A stretch of DNA of 64,000 bases from Candidatus Allofournierella pullicola (GTDB taxonomy: Bacteria; Bacillota; Clostridia; Oscillospirales; Ruminococcaceae): assembly GCA_019114225.1 (NCBI GenBank), contig DXFW01000002.1:1-64000 (forward strand), in the 5' to 3' direction. Each line of letters begins with the position of its first letter. Positions within the stretch are counted from its first letter, which is position 1. Positions 18,716 through 27,225 of this stretch are shown piece by piece. The notes beneath the pieces are model-generated. The model saw nothing but the letters and a program-made list of their open reading frames with translations. It was not told where the DNA came from and ran no database searches. The translations under genes and the position numbers were made by a program.

Positions 18716-19342
18716 ATGGCAAGATATACAGGCGCAGTGTGCCGTCAGTGCCGCCGCGAAGGTCAGAAACTGTTTTTGAAAGGCGAGCGCTGCTATTCCG
18801 ATAAGTGCGCGTTCGCGCGCCGCAGCTTTGTGCCCGGCCAGCATGGCGCCGGCCAGGTGCGCAAGAAGGTCAGCGAGTATGGCCTGCAGCTGCGCGCCAA
18901 GCAGAAGGCGAAGCGTTACTATGGCGTGCTGGAGAGCCAGTTCGCCCGCTACTTTGACATGGCCGAGCGCAAGAGCGGCATGACCGGTGAGAACCTGCTG
19001 CGCATCCTGGAGAGCCGCCTGGACAACGTTGTCTACCGCGCTGGCTTCGCCATGAGCCGCAAGGAAGCCCGTCAGCTGGTCCTGCACCGTCACTTCACTG
19101 TGAACGGCAAGATCGTCAACATCCCCTCCTACCTCCTGAGCGCCGGCGACAAGGTGGAAGTCAAGACCACCGACAGCGCCAAGCTGAAGGAGTGCGCTGA
19201 GAAGAATGCCTCCCGCCCTGTGCCCGGCTGGATGACCAAGGACCTCGAGAAGATGAGCGTCGTGGTCGACAAGCTGCCGGACCGTGCCGACATCGACTTC
19301 GATGTGGCCGAGCACCTGATCGTTGAGTTGTACTCCAAGTAA
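18716..19342 (+). CDS. rpsD: 30S ribosomal protein S4, zinc form
   Basis: A 208-residue S4, a primary assembly protein. Cysteines C9, C12, C26 and C31 form the zinc-type N-terminus (CRQC then CYSDKC). The S4 RNA-binding domain [24 protein letters not shown] follows at about residues 98-122. AAGGAGG precedes ATG 18716. Confidence 0.98.
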   Translation: MARYTGAVCRQCRREGQKLFLKGERCYSDKCAFARRSFVPGQHGAGQVRKKVSEYGLQLRAKQKAKRYYGVLESQFARYFDMAERKSGMTGENLLRILESRLDNVVYRAGFAMSRKEARQLVLHRHFTVNGKIVNIPSYLLSAGDKVEVKTTDSAKLKECAEKNASRPVPGWMTKDLEKMSVVVDKLPDRADIDFDVAEHLIVELYSK

Positions 19343-19414
19343 CAAACTCACCCAAGGGAAAGCGAACACTATAGGCCGGCCTTCCGGGACCGGCCGCCAA
19401 GGGAGGATTTAACT

Positions 19415-20371
19415 ATGATGGAGATCGAACGCCCCAGAATCGATACCGCGAGCCTGTCGCCCGACGGACGCTACGGCAAGTTTGTCGTGGAACCGCTGGA
19501 GCGTGGCTTCGGTACCACCTTGGGCAACAGCTTACGGCGTGTCCTGCTCTCGTCGCTTCCCGGTGTAGCCGTCACCAGCGTTAAGATCGACGGCGTTGTT
19601 CACGAGTTCAGCACCATCCCCGGCGTCAAGGAAGACGTGACCGAGATCGTTCTGAACCTCAAAGGCATTGCCGCCAAACTCTACGCCGACGGCCCTGTCA
19701 CCGTTCGCATCGAGGCGTCCGGTGAGTGTGAAGTTACTGCTGGCAGCATCAAACCCAGCGATGAGATCGAGGTGCTGAACCCCGAATGGCATATCGCCAC
19801 CCTGGACGAAGGCGGCAAGCTCGTGATGGAGCTCACCTTTGACAAGGGCCGGGGTTATGTGCCCGCTGAGCGCAACAAGCAGCTGGTGATGGAAAAGAAC
19901 GATCTGAACGTTCTGCCCGTCGACAGCATTTACACCCCTGTCCTGAAGGTCAACTACACCGTGGACAACACCCGCGTTGGCCAGATCACCGACTACGACA
20001 AACTCACCATCGAGGTTTGGACCGATGGCACCATCAACGCCAAAGAGGCGGTGAGCCTGGCGGCCCGGGTGCTCACCGAGCACCTGAACCTCTTCGTGAA
20101 CCTGTCTGAGGAGGCCATCGGCGCCGAGATCATGGTGGAGAAGGACGACAAGGGCAAGGAGAAGGCTCTGGAGATGACCATCGAAGAACTGGATCTGTCG
20201 GTGCGTTCCTTCAACTGCCTGAAGCGCGCGGGTATCAACACCGTGGAAGATTTGATCAACAAGTCCGAGGACGAGATGATGAAGGTCCGCAACCTCGGCC
20301 GCAAGAGCCTGGAAGAGGTCATGGCCAAGCTTGATTCTCTGGGCTTTACCCTTACCAAAGACGACGAGTAA
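19415..20371 (+). CDS. rpoA: RNA polymerase subunit alpha
   Basis: A 318-residue alpha subunit. The dimerising N-terminal domain (about 1-230) shows [19 protein letters not shown] and [15 protein letters not shown]. The C-terminal domain (about 250-315), which binds UP elements and activators, shows [17 protein letters not shown] and [18 protein letters not shown] precedes ATG 19415. A second ATG three bases on is equally possible. Confidence 0.98.
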   Translation: MMEIERPRIDTASLSPDGRYGKFVVEPLERGFGTTLGNSLRRVLLSSLPGVAVTSVKIDGVVHEFSTIPGVKEDVTEIVLNLKGIAAKLYADGPVTVRIEASGECEVTAGSIKPSDEIEVLNPEWHIATLDEGGKLVMELTFDKGRGYVPAERNKQLVMEKNDLNVLPVDSIYTPVLKVNYTVDNTRVGQITDYDKLTIEVWTDGTINAKEAVSLAARVLTEHLNLFVNLSEEAIGAEIMVEKDDKGKEKALEMTIEELDLSVRSFNCLKRAGINTVEDLINKSEDEMMKVRNLGRKSLEEVMAKLDSLGFTLTKDDE

Positions 20372-20394
20372 TTACAGCAAAGGAGTGAAACGGG

Positions 20395-20736
20395 ATGCCC
20401 GGTACCAGAAAACTCGGCAGAACCAGCGAGCACCGCAGCGCCATGCTGCGCGCCATGGTCACCTACCTGTTTGAGAACGGCAAGATCGAGACCACCGTCA
20501 CCCGTGCCAAGGAAGTTCGTTCCATGGCCGAGAAGATGGTGACCCTGGGGAAGAAGGAAGAGCTGCACGCCAAGCGTCAGGTCTACTCCTACATCACCAA
20601 GGAGACCGTGGCCAAGAAGGTCATCGACGAGTACGGCCCCAAGTATGCTGACCGCAACGGCGGCTACACCCGCATCGTCAAGATCGGCCCCCGCCGCGGC
20701 GACGCCGCCGAGATGGCCATCATCGAGCTGGTCTGA
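20395..20736 (+). CDS. rplQ: 50S ribosomal protein L17
   Basis: A 113-residue L17, the last gene of the ribosomal super-operon. It begins [19 protein letters not shown] and ends [30 protein letters not shown] strong terminator follows. Confidence 0.98.
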   Translation: MPGTRKLGRTSEHRSAMLRAMVTYLFENGKIETTVTRAKEVRSMAEKMVTLGKKEELHAKRQVYSYITKETVAKKVIDEYGPKYADRNGGYTRIVKIGPRRGDAAEMAIIELV

Positions 20737-20759
20737 TCGCAGCGCCTAAAGGCTTTTTC

Positions 20760-20799
20760 GCCGCCCCTGTTCCTTCGGGAACAGGGGCGGCTCTCTTTT
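20760..20799 (+). terminator. terminator of the ribosomal super-operon
   Basis: A 14-bp stem (20760-20773 with 20778-20791) with a short loop, then CTCTCTTTTC. It follows rplQ by 23 bases. Confidence 0.9.
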
Positions 20800-21014
20800 C
20801 GAAGGGGGAGCAAACGGCGCGCTTTTGGGCAATATCTCCAAATTTGTGCCCCACTGCGGTCGTACAGCGTGGGCGGGGCGCAGAAAATGCCGAAAAATGC
20901 GCGGAGTGCTGTTCCTTTCGTAAAAAGTATGTTAATATGTTGGTGTAATCATGTGCGACCCGGCTCTTCGCCGGGGCAGGAATCGAAAAAAAGAACAGGA
21001 GTTGTTTGTTTGTG

Positions 21015-22166
21015 ATGGAGCAGCAGCACAGCGGCACCGAGTTTTTTATTGACGGCAACGGCGTTGCGGACCTCGGCCTTATTGCCACCCCCGGCGCTCA
21101 CGAACTGACCGCGCTGATCGACAGCCATCTGGTCCGTTGGGCTAACCGGAAGGGCCTCAACAAGGAGACCTTCATCATCCCCAGCGAGTGCCCCCGTTTC
21201 TCTTCCGGCGACGGCAAGGGCGTGATCAAGGACACCGTGCGCGGTGACGACCTCTACTTCGTTGTGGACGTGGGCAACTACAGCTGCAAATACCGGCTGT
21301 TCGGCTCGGAAAACAGCATGAGCCCCGACGACCATTATCAGGACCTGAAGCGTCTGATCCAGGCCGCCAGCGGCAAGGCCCACCGGATCACCGTCATCAT
21401 GCCGCTGCTCTACGGCAGCCGCCAGCACCGCCGCACCTACCGCGAGAGCCTGGACTGCGCTTACGCGCTGCAGGAGCTGCAGAGCATGGGCGTGACCAAC
21501 ATCATCACCTTTGACGCCCACGACCCCCGCGTGTCCAACGCGGTGCCTCTGATGGGCATGGACAACGTTATGCCCACCTATCAGGTGATGAAGGCGATGT
21601 TCAAGCACATCCCCGACTTCAAGCCCACCCCGGACAGCTTCATGGTCATCAGCCCGGACGAGGGCGCCATCAACCGCAACATGTACTACGCCAGCGTGCT
21701 GGGCGTGAACCTGGGCATGTTCTACAAGCGCCGCGACTACAGCCGCGTTGTGAACGGCCGCAACCCCATCGTTGCCCATGAGTATCTGGGCGAGAGCGTG
21801 GAAGGCAAGGACGTGTTCATTGCCGACGACATCATCTCCTCCGGCGAGAGCATGCTGGACATCGGCTACGAGCTGAAGAAGCGGGGCGCAAAGCGTATCT
21901 TCTGCAACGCCACCTACGCCATCTTCACCGCGGGCCTGGCCGAGTTCGACAAGGCTTACGCCGACGGGATCATCAGCGGCGTGTTCGGCACCAACCTGAC
22001 CTACCGCACCCCCGACCTGCTCAGCCGCGAGTGGTTCCACGAGGTGGACGTGTCCAAGTACATCGCTTACTTTGTGGCCGCCATCAACCACGACATGAGC
22101 GTGAGCAACATCATCGATCCCCACGCCAAGATCGAAGCCCTGCTGCAGCGCTACGGCGTGAAATAA
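21015..22166 (+). CDS. prs: ribose-phosphate pyrophosphokinase
   Basis: A 383-residue PRPP synthase, which makes phosphoribosyl pyrophosphate for nucleotide, His and Trp synthesis. Visible are MPLLYGSRQHRRTYRESLDC, the metal-binding NIITFDAHDPR, and the PRPP loop FIADDIISSGESMLDIG. It is longer than classical 315-residue enzymes and belongs to the divergent clostridial form. AGGAG at 20997-21001 is compatible with GTG 21012 or ATG 21015. The gap 20800-21014 has AT-rich stretches near 20920-20950 but I could not fix a promoter. Confidence 0.9.
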   Translation: MEQQHSGTEFFIDGNGVADLGLIATPGAHELTALIDSHLVRWANRKGLNKETFIIPSECPRFSSGDGKGVIKDTVRGDDLYFVVDVGNYSCKYRLFGSENSMSPDDHYQDLKRLIQAASGKAHRITVIMPLLYGSRQHRRTYRESLDCAYALQELQSMGVTNIITFDAHDPRVSNAVPLMGMDNVMPTYQVMKAMFKHIPDFKPTPDSFMVISPDEGAINRNMYYASVLGVNLGMFYKRRDYSRVVNGRNPIVAHEYLGESVEGKDVFIADDIISSGESMLDIGYELKKRGAKRIFCNATYAIFTAGLAEFDKAYADGIISGVFGTNLTYRTPDLLSREWFHEVDVSKYIAYFVAAINHDMSVSNIIDPHAKIEALLQRYGVK

Positions 22167-22204
22167 TCCGTCGATTTAATACGGATCGTAAAATAAATCG
22201 GCAC

Positions 22205-22244
22205 AAAAAAGCCCTGACCGTTTTCGGTCAGGGCTTTTTCTTTT
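22205..22244. terminator. bidirectional terminator between prs and the NifX-like gene
   Basis: GCCCTGACCG at 22211-22220 pairs with CGGTCAGGGC at 22225-22234, with A-tract on the left and T-tract on the right, so it can end both convergent genes. Confidence 0.92.
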
Positions 22245-22255
22245 GCAAAACAGAT

Positions 22256-22681
22256 TCAGCCGCCGCAATGGCCGCCGCAGTCGTGGCCTTCACCGTGACC
22301 GCAGTCGTGACCATGGCTGCCGCAGTCATGGCCTTCGCCGTGGTGCTCGTGGTGGGCGCAGACGGCGTCCGGGTCGAAGCTCAGGCTGCCCGCGGCCAGC
22401 GCGGCCGCCGCAGCGTCGGCGCTGCCGGTGACGCCGGCGTACACCGCAATGCCCGCGGCGGCCAGGGCGGTGCGGGCGCCGCCGCCAATGCCGCCGCAGA
22501 CCAGGGCGTTCACCTGATTTGCCGCCAGCAGGCCCGCCAGTGCGCCGTGGCCGCTGCCATTGGTGGGCAGCAGGGCGTTGCTCAACACCTTGCCGCCCTC
22601 AGCCTCATAGACCATGAAGGCAGGGCTGTGGCCGAAGTGCTGAAAGACCTGACCGGCCTCATAGGGGATAGCGATCTTCAT
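22256..22681 (-). CDS. NifX/NifB-family cofactor-type protein with a His/Cys-rich tail
   Basis: A 141-residue protein. Residues 1-100 follow the dinitrogenase iron-molybdenum cofactor biosynthesis fold (MKIAIPYEAGQVFQHFGHSP, NALVCGGIGGGARTAL). From about residue 108 the tail is His/Cys/Gly-rich: repeated GEGHDCG and SHGHDCG units, then GGHCGG. It probably binds metal or a cluster. No nitrogenase genes are near, so nitrogen fixation is not implied. I start at ATG 22681, because AAGGAG lies 10 bases upstream of it but only one base from the ATG at 22690. Confidence 0.8.
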   Translation of the reverse strand: MKIAIPYEAGQVFQHFGHSPAFMVYEAEGGKVLSNALLPTNGSGHGALAGLLAANQVNALVCGGIGGGARTALAAAGIAVYAGVTGSADAAAAALAAGSLSFDPDAVCAHHEHHGEGHDCGSHGHDCGHGEGHDCGGHCGG

Positions 22682-22768
22682 TTGTTCCATGCTCCTTTTT
22701 GAAAGGGCGGCCGAAGGTTCGGCCGCCCGGTTTGTTTAGTATAATTATCCCCCCGGCGGGCGCAAAAG

Positions 22769-23479
22769 TCAAGGCAGGGGCGCTTTGACCGCCCGCAGCA
22801 GCGGGGTATGGTCGTCCGGCGGCAGACAGCCAAGCACCTCCACCGCGGCAAATCCACCCGCACGCAGGGCTTCCAGCTCGTGCTCCAGGGTGAGGGGCGT
22901 GTCGAAGTGAACAAAGACGTTCTCCGGCACCCCGTCCCGGGCCCGGCGGCGGGCACACTCGGCAAAGACCATCGCCTCCATCTCAGGGGTGGAGGCGACG
23001 TAGTCGCACTCCAGAAAGACGCCGCCGGGCCGCAGCCAGCGGTGTATCTTGGCAAAAAGGGCGGCCTTTTGGGCCGCGCTCACATGATGGAGCGTTTCAA
23101 AGGCCACCACCGCGTCAAAGAGGCCGCTCTCCGGCTCCCAGGCGAAGTAGTCCGCCTGCACCAGCGTCAGCGCTTTGTCCCGGTGTTTGCGGCGCAGCAG
23201 GTCCAGCATGCCGCCCGCCAGGTCCACGCCGGTCACTTCCAGATCGGGCAGGCGGCGGAAAATGCAGTCCAGCTCCAGCCCGGTGCCGCAGCCCAGGTCC
23301 AGCAGGCGGCGGGTGCCGGAAGGCAGTTCCCGGGCCATCCACTGATACTGCGCCGTCCAGGGGGCCATGTGGGCCTCGTATTGTTCGGTGCGGGCGTCAA
23401 AAAAGCCCGCCATGCTCTCCAACGGTTCATCCCGGGTGGCCTCCAGCCAGCGGCGGAATTCCTCGGTGTTTTTCTCCAT
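22769..23479 (-). CDS. class I SAM-dependent methyltransferase
   Basis: A 236-residue methyltransferase of unknown substrate. Motif I is LLDLGCGTGLELD, followed by VTGVDLAGGMLDL, DAVVAFETLHHV and WLRPGGVFLECDYV. AAGGAG lies nine bases before ATG 23479. It is 14 bases downstream of a GNAT gene on the same strand, so the two form an operon. The family is too broad to name a substrate. Confidence 0.8.
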   Translation of the reverse strand: MEKNTEEFRRWLEATRDEPLESMAGFFDARTEQYEAHMAPWTAQYQWMARELPSGTRRLLDLGCGTGLELDCIFRRLPDLEVTGVDLAGGMLDLLRRKHRDKALTLVQADYFAWEPESGLFDAVVAFETLHHVSAAQKAALFAKIHRWLRPGGVFLECDYVASTPEMEAMVFAECARRRARDGVPENVFVHFDTPLTLEHELEALRAGGFAAVEVLGCLPPDDHTPLLRAVKAPLP

Positions 23480-23493
23480 GGGCTCGCGCTCCT

Positions 23494-23973
23494 TCACAGC
23501 TCTTTATACAGCACCAGGGCGCTGCTGGTCTTGCCGCCCCAGGTCAATGACACCCGCTCGCCGCCTGTGTAGCCCAGGCGCAGCCAGAAGGGCAGGGGGC
23601 TGCCGGGGTGGCCGTCCACCACGTCAATGCGCACCCGGCGGCTGCCGCCGGAGCGCAGACGATCTTCCAGCAGTGCCGCACACCGCCGCCCCAGGCCGCG
23701 CCCCTGGGCGGCGCGGTCCAGAATGAGCAGCGAGAGATAGGCTTCCTCGCCGCCGCGCACATCGGCGGCGGCCACTGCCGGGCCGTCTGCGCCTTCGGTG
23801 ATGAGAAGGGAGGAGAACCCCGCCCGGGCCATTTCTTCCAGCTCGGACGCGAGAAAAGCCTCCTCCACCTGTTCCCGGCCCAGGTGATGGAGCAGAAACT
23901 CCGGATTTGAATTGTAAATGGCGGTGAGCACCGTCGTGTCCCGCCGATCGGCGGAACGGAGAAACAGGGCCAT
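23494..23973 (-). CDS. GNAT family N-acetyltransferase
   Basis: A 159-residue acetyltransferase. The acetyl-CoA binding motif A appears as LLILDRAAQGRGLGRRCAALLEDR, followed by RIDVVDGHPGSPLPFWLRLGY. The substrate is unknown. ATG 23973 has GAGAGGAGGAAGG upstream. It forms a two-gene unit with the methyltransferase downstream. Confidence 0.82.
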   Translation of the reverse strand: MALFLRSADRRDTTVLTAIYNSNPEFLLHHLGREQVEEAFLASELEEMARAGFSSLLITEGADGPAVAAADVRGGEEAYLSLLILDRAAQGRGLGRRCAALLEDRLRSGGSRRVRIDVVDGHPGSPLPFWLRLGYTGGERVSLTWGGKTSSALVLYKEL

Positions 23974-24197
23974 GGATCCTTCCTCCTCTCTGGCAAGAGC
24001 ATACCACAGCGGCCCGCAAAAGGCAACGCGGGGCGGAGCGCCGCCGGGCAGGCGCGTTCTGGCCGAAGAAGGGAGGAAAAGGGAAGTTTTGCCGCATTTT
24101 GCACTTGCGACGGACTGCGGCAAAAAGTGAAGGAAGCGGGGCATATACTTGGGACGAATGCCGGCGGCGGATGGCCGCCGGTGGTACCACAGCAGTC

Positions 24198-24232
24198 GCG
24201 GCGGCCCGCCCTGCGGAGTTTCGGGCCGCCGC
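24198..24232 (+). other. perfect 11-bp hairpin in the spoIIE upstream region
   Basis: The 299 bases between the GNAT and spoIIE starts (23974-24272) hold no gene. GCGGCGGCCCG at 24198-24208 pairs with CGGGCCGCCGC at 24222-24232, and a smaller dyad joins 24161-24168 to 24174-24181. No T-tract follows, so this is not an obvious terminator. A TATACT at 24144-24149 could be a -10 but has no convincing -35. Confidence 0.4.
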
Positions 24233-24272
24233 CGCGCTGACAACCCAAGGATGAAAAAAGAGGTGGAGGAAG

Positions 24273-26552
24273 ATGAACGAACATTTGCGCGCCCTGCGCC
24301 TGCGCCGCCGTCTGGAAGAAGCGGGACCGGTGCTGTGGCAGCTGGCGGCGGGCTTTGGCGGTTTTTCCCTGGCGGCGGGGGGCGTTTTTGGCGGGCTGCA
24401 CCCCTTTGGCCTGTCGCTGGTGCTGGGGGTGGGGCAAAGCTGGCTCCAAAGCGCCGCGGCGGGGGCAGCGCTGGGCTACCTCGCCCTGCTGGACCCGGTG
24501 GACAGCCTGCGCTGGCTGGCGGCACTGGCCTCGGCGCTGGCGGGGCGCTGGCTCTTCCGCACCACCTTCTGGCCTGCTGCGGCAGCGGGCAGCGGCACCC
24601 TCCTGCTGGTGCAGCTCATGCTCTCGGCGGCGGGCCTTTCCACCCCGGCGGCGGCTTTTGCCACCCTGGGGTCCGCAGTTTTGGCGGCGGCCGGGGGCCT
24701 GGCGCTGGCAAAAACAGCAAAGGCACGGCCCCGCCCTGCTGCTCCTTTGGCGGGACAAGCCTTCCCGCTGGCCATGCTGGCCCTGCCCGCTCTCTGCGCC
24801 CTGCCCGCAGGCCCCTTGGAGCCCGCTGCGGCGGTGCTGGCGGCGGCGAGCCTGTGGCTTGCCTACCGGGGCCGCGTGCGGGACTGCGCCGCCCTCTGCG
24901 CGGCTGGGGCGGTAATGCTCACCGCCGCCGACCCGGACCTGGCCTTTGCCGGGCTGGGGGTGACGGCAGGCTGTCTGGCTGCCGCCTTCTTCACCCCCGG
25001 CGAGCGGATGGGCAGCGCCGCGGTGTTTTTGGGCACATCGGTGCTGTGCAGCCTGGCCGCGCCCTCCCCGGAGGCTCTGCTGGGCTTTCTGGCCAGTGCG
25101 GCACTGGCGGAGGCGGCCTTTTTCGCCCTGCCCCGCCGCTGGCTGGCGGCTCTGCCCGGCCAGGCGGAGCCGGTGACCGAAAGCGCCGCCCGGCCCCGGG
25201 TGGCCAGCGCCGTGGGCCAGCTGGAACATGTGGCTCAGGCCCTCACCGGCATTGCCGACACGGTGGACAGCGTCTACAAGACCCTGCCCCAAAAAGGGGA
25301 GAGCTACAACTGGGTGATGGACCATGTGGCGGAGGAACTCTGCCGGGGCTGCGGCCAGCGGGAGCGCTGCTGGGTGGAACACTACTCCGACACGGTGGAC
25401 GGATTTTTGCGCCTCAAGCCCATTCTGGAGCAGCAGGGCCGGGCGGCGCTGGAGCAGCTGCCGGGTCAGTTTTGCCGCTGCGTGCACCCGGTGGAGCTGT
25501 GCAGCGCGGCGGGGCGGGCTTATACCCTCTACCGCAGCCGGCGGGAGAGCCGGGTGCGGGCCCAGGCCATGCGCGGCGCCCTCACCGAGCAGTACACCGC
25601 CATGGCTCAGGCGCTGAGCCAGATGGCAGGGCAGCTGGGGCAGACCGTGGCCCCCGACGAGGGCAAGACCGCCCGTCTGGCGGCACTGCTGGCCTCCATG
25701 GGGCTGGAGCCTCTGGAGGCTCAGCTGGGCTACGACGCTTCCGGCCGGCTGCAGGGCACGGTGAGCGTGAGCCGCACTGTGTTTTCCGATGAGGAACTGG
25801 CAGAGCTGGCCAAAGAGGCGGCGGCCATCTGCCACCGGGCGCTGGCGCCCTTCGGGGTGGACCACAGCGGCCCCGTCACCACCCTCACCCTCACCGAAAA
25901 AGCGGTGTACGACCCGGTGTTTGGGCTGGCGGCCTATCCGGCCAAGGAGGGCGCCTGCGGCGACGCGGTGCAGCAGTTTTGCGACGTCTTCGGCAGCGCT
26001 CACCTGCTGCTGTGCGACGGCATGGGGGTGGGCAGGCCCGCCGCCATCGACGGCACCCTGGCCTGCACCCTGGCGGCCAAACTACTGAAGGCGGGCTTTG
26101 CCGCCGAGAGCGCCGCCCGGCTGGTGAACGTGGCCCTGGCCCTCAAGAGCGACGAGGAAAGCGCCGCCACCCTGGACCTGGTGAGCGTGGACCTTTACAC
26201 CGGGCGGGCCAGCCTCTACAAAGCCGGGGCATGCCCCACTTTTGTGGTGCGGGGCGGTAAGGCTGAGCCGGTGGAGGCCGCCGGCCTGCCGGTGGGAATT
26301 CTGAGCAGCGTGGTGGGGGAGGGGCACACCCTCACCCTCCGCGAGAAGGAGCTGGTGGTGCTGGTGAGCGACGGCGCGCTGGTGGACGGCCCCGGCTGGA
26401 TCTGCCAGCAGCTGGAACTGTGTGCCGCAACGGGCAGCACCCCTGCCGAGACCGCCCGCATTCTGGCGGACATGGCCAAGGGCCGTGCCAGCCGCAGCGC
26501 CCGCCCGGACGACATCACCGTGGCGGTGCTGGCGCTGGAAAAGGCAGTGTGA
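24273..26552 (+). CDS. spoIIE: stage II sporulation protein E
   Basis: A 759-residue membrane phosphatase that dephosphorylates SpoIIAA to activate sigma-F in the forespore. Residues 1 to about 290 are hydrophobic with roughly ten membrane segments. The linker has a conserved cysteine patch, CRGCGQRERCW, near residue 356. The C-terminal PP2C domain has LCDGMGVG near 582, VLVSDGALVDGPG near 696 and RPDDITVAVLALE near 744, with metal-binding aspartates intact. GGAGG precedes ATG 24273. It has no sporulation neighbours. Confidence 0.95.
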   Translation: MNEHLRALRLRRRLEEAGPVLWQLAAGFGGFSLAAGGVFGGLHPFGLSLVLGVGQSWLQSAAAGAALGYLALLDPVDSLRWLAALASALAGRWLFRTTFWPAAAAGSGTLLLVQLMLSAAGLSTPAAAFATLGSAVLAAAGGLALAKTAKARPRPAAPLAGQAFPLAMLALPALCALPAGPLEPAAAVLAAASLWLAYRGRVRDCAALCAAGAVMLTAADPDLAFAGLGVTAGCLAAAFFTPGERMGSAAVFLGTSVLCSLAAPSPEALLGFLASAALAEAAFFALPRRWLAALPGQAEPVTESAARPRVASAVGQLEHVAQALTGIADTVDSVYKTLPQKGESYNWVMDHVAEELCRGCGQRERCWVEHYSDTVDGFLRLKPILEQQGRAALEQLPGQFCRCVHPVELCSAAGRAYTLYRSRRESRVRAQAMRGALTEQYTAMAQALSQMAGQLGQTVAPDEGKTARLAALLASMGLEPLEAQLGYDASGRLQGTVSVSRTVFSDEELAELAKEAAAICHRALAPFGVDHSGPVTTLTLTEKAVYDPVFGLAAYPAKEGACGDAVQQFCDVFGSAHLLLCDGMGVGRPAAIDGTLACTLAAKLLKAGFAAESAARLVNVALALKSDEESAATLDLVSVDLYTGRASLYKAGACPTFVVRGGKAEPVEAAGLPVGILSSVVGEGHTLTLREKELVVLVSDGALVDGPGWICQQLELCAATGSTPAETARILADMAKGRASRSARPDDITVAVLALEKAV

Positions 26553-26570
26553 ACGATTTTCAAACAAGAA

Positions 26571-26608
26571 CGCCCTTCCGCGGTTTTGAAGCCCGGAGGG
26601 GCGCTTTG
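26571..26608 (+). terminator. probable terminator after spoIIE
   Basis: CGCCCTTCCG at 26571-26580 pairs with CGGAGGGGCG at 26594-26603 (one G-U), then a discontinuous T-rich run. The rest of the gap to 26798 shows one more dyad (26726-26735 with 26743-26752) and no gene. Confidence 0.65.
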
Positions 26609-26798
26609 CTTTGGCTTTTAGAGTGCGCAGAGGTCCGGCCCCGCCGCCCCAGGTCCCGCCGTTGTGCGCCCGTGCCCGGCGGCGCTGCTCGCGGCCTTTG
26701 CGCGAGGCCCGCGCTCTCCGGCCGCGGCGGCTGCCGTCCATGGGCAGCCGCCTTTGAAAAAACTGTGAAAAGGGCGTCGACGGGCTTGCATTTATCTT

Positions 26799-26840
26799 CT
26801 ACATCGTGTAGTATTAAATCAACGACAAGATGTAGAATAT
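26799..26840 (+). promoter_or_regulatory. BlaI/MecI-type operator upstream of the repressor gene
   Basis: CTACA-TCG-TGTAG at 26799-26811 is the TACA/TGTA dyad bound by BlaI/MecI repressors, followed by GTATTAAA and a second half-site GATGTAGA near 26829-26836. Both lie just before the ribosome binding site, where autorepression would work. Confidence 0.75.
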
Positions 26841-26853
26841 GGAGGCGAAGGAA

Positions 26854-27225
26854 ATGAAACTCTCCGACGCGGAATTGGAGATCATGGAAAAGGTATGGGA
26901 GCTGGGCGCGCCGGTCACGGCGGCGCAGCTCACCGAGCGGATGGCGGAAAAAGGCTGGAAGCCCTCCACCCTGCTCACCTTCCTCGCCCGCATGGTGAAC
27001 AAAGGGGCGCTGGCGGTGGAAAAGCGGGGCAAGCAGAATGTTTACCGCCCGCTGGTGAGCGCCGACGGCTACCGCGCCGAGGCCGCCCGGGAACTGCTGG
27101 GCCGGTATTACAGCGGCAGCGTCAAGAGCATGGTGGCCGCGCTGTACGACGGCAAGGGCCTCTCCGCCGGGGAGCTGGCGGAGCTGCGGGCCTGGCTGGA
27201 CGAGGAGGTGAAGGACGGTGAGTGA
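26854..27225 (+). CDS. BlaI/MecI/CopY-family transcriptional repressor
   Basis: A 123-residue winged-helix repressor: MKLSDAELEIMEKVWELG, then the recognition part TLLTFLARMVNKGALAVEKRGKQNVYRPLV. In this family a partner membrane protease triggers repressor loss and derepression. GGAGG at 26841-26845 selects ATG 26854 over the upstream ATG 26839. It overlaps the next gene by eight bases and has a matching operator upstream. Confidence 0.9.
   Translation: MKLSDAELEIMEKVWELGAPVTAAQLTERMAEKGWKPSTLLTFLARMVNKGALAVEKRGKQNVYRPLVSADGYRAEAARELLGRYYSGSVKSMVAALYDGKGLSAGELAELRAWLDEEVKDGE

Noticed and set aside
20800-21014. A promoter for prs
   Set aside because: AT-rich words are present near 20920-20950 but no -35/-10 pair with acceptable spacing stands out.
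22256-22681. Evidence for nitrogen fixation
   Set aside because: One NifX-fold protein does not imply nitrogenase; no nif structural or assembly gene is in the window.
24100-24160. A possible Spo0A box and promoter upstream of spoIIE
   Set aside because: TGCGACGG differs from the 0A-box consensus at several positions, and the TATACT at 24144 has no -35 partner.
24149-25792. A 547-codon plus-strand frame overlapping spoIIE in another phase
   Set aside because: It is Gly/Arg/Ala-rich, has no domain, and overlaps a clear SpoIIE frame.
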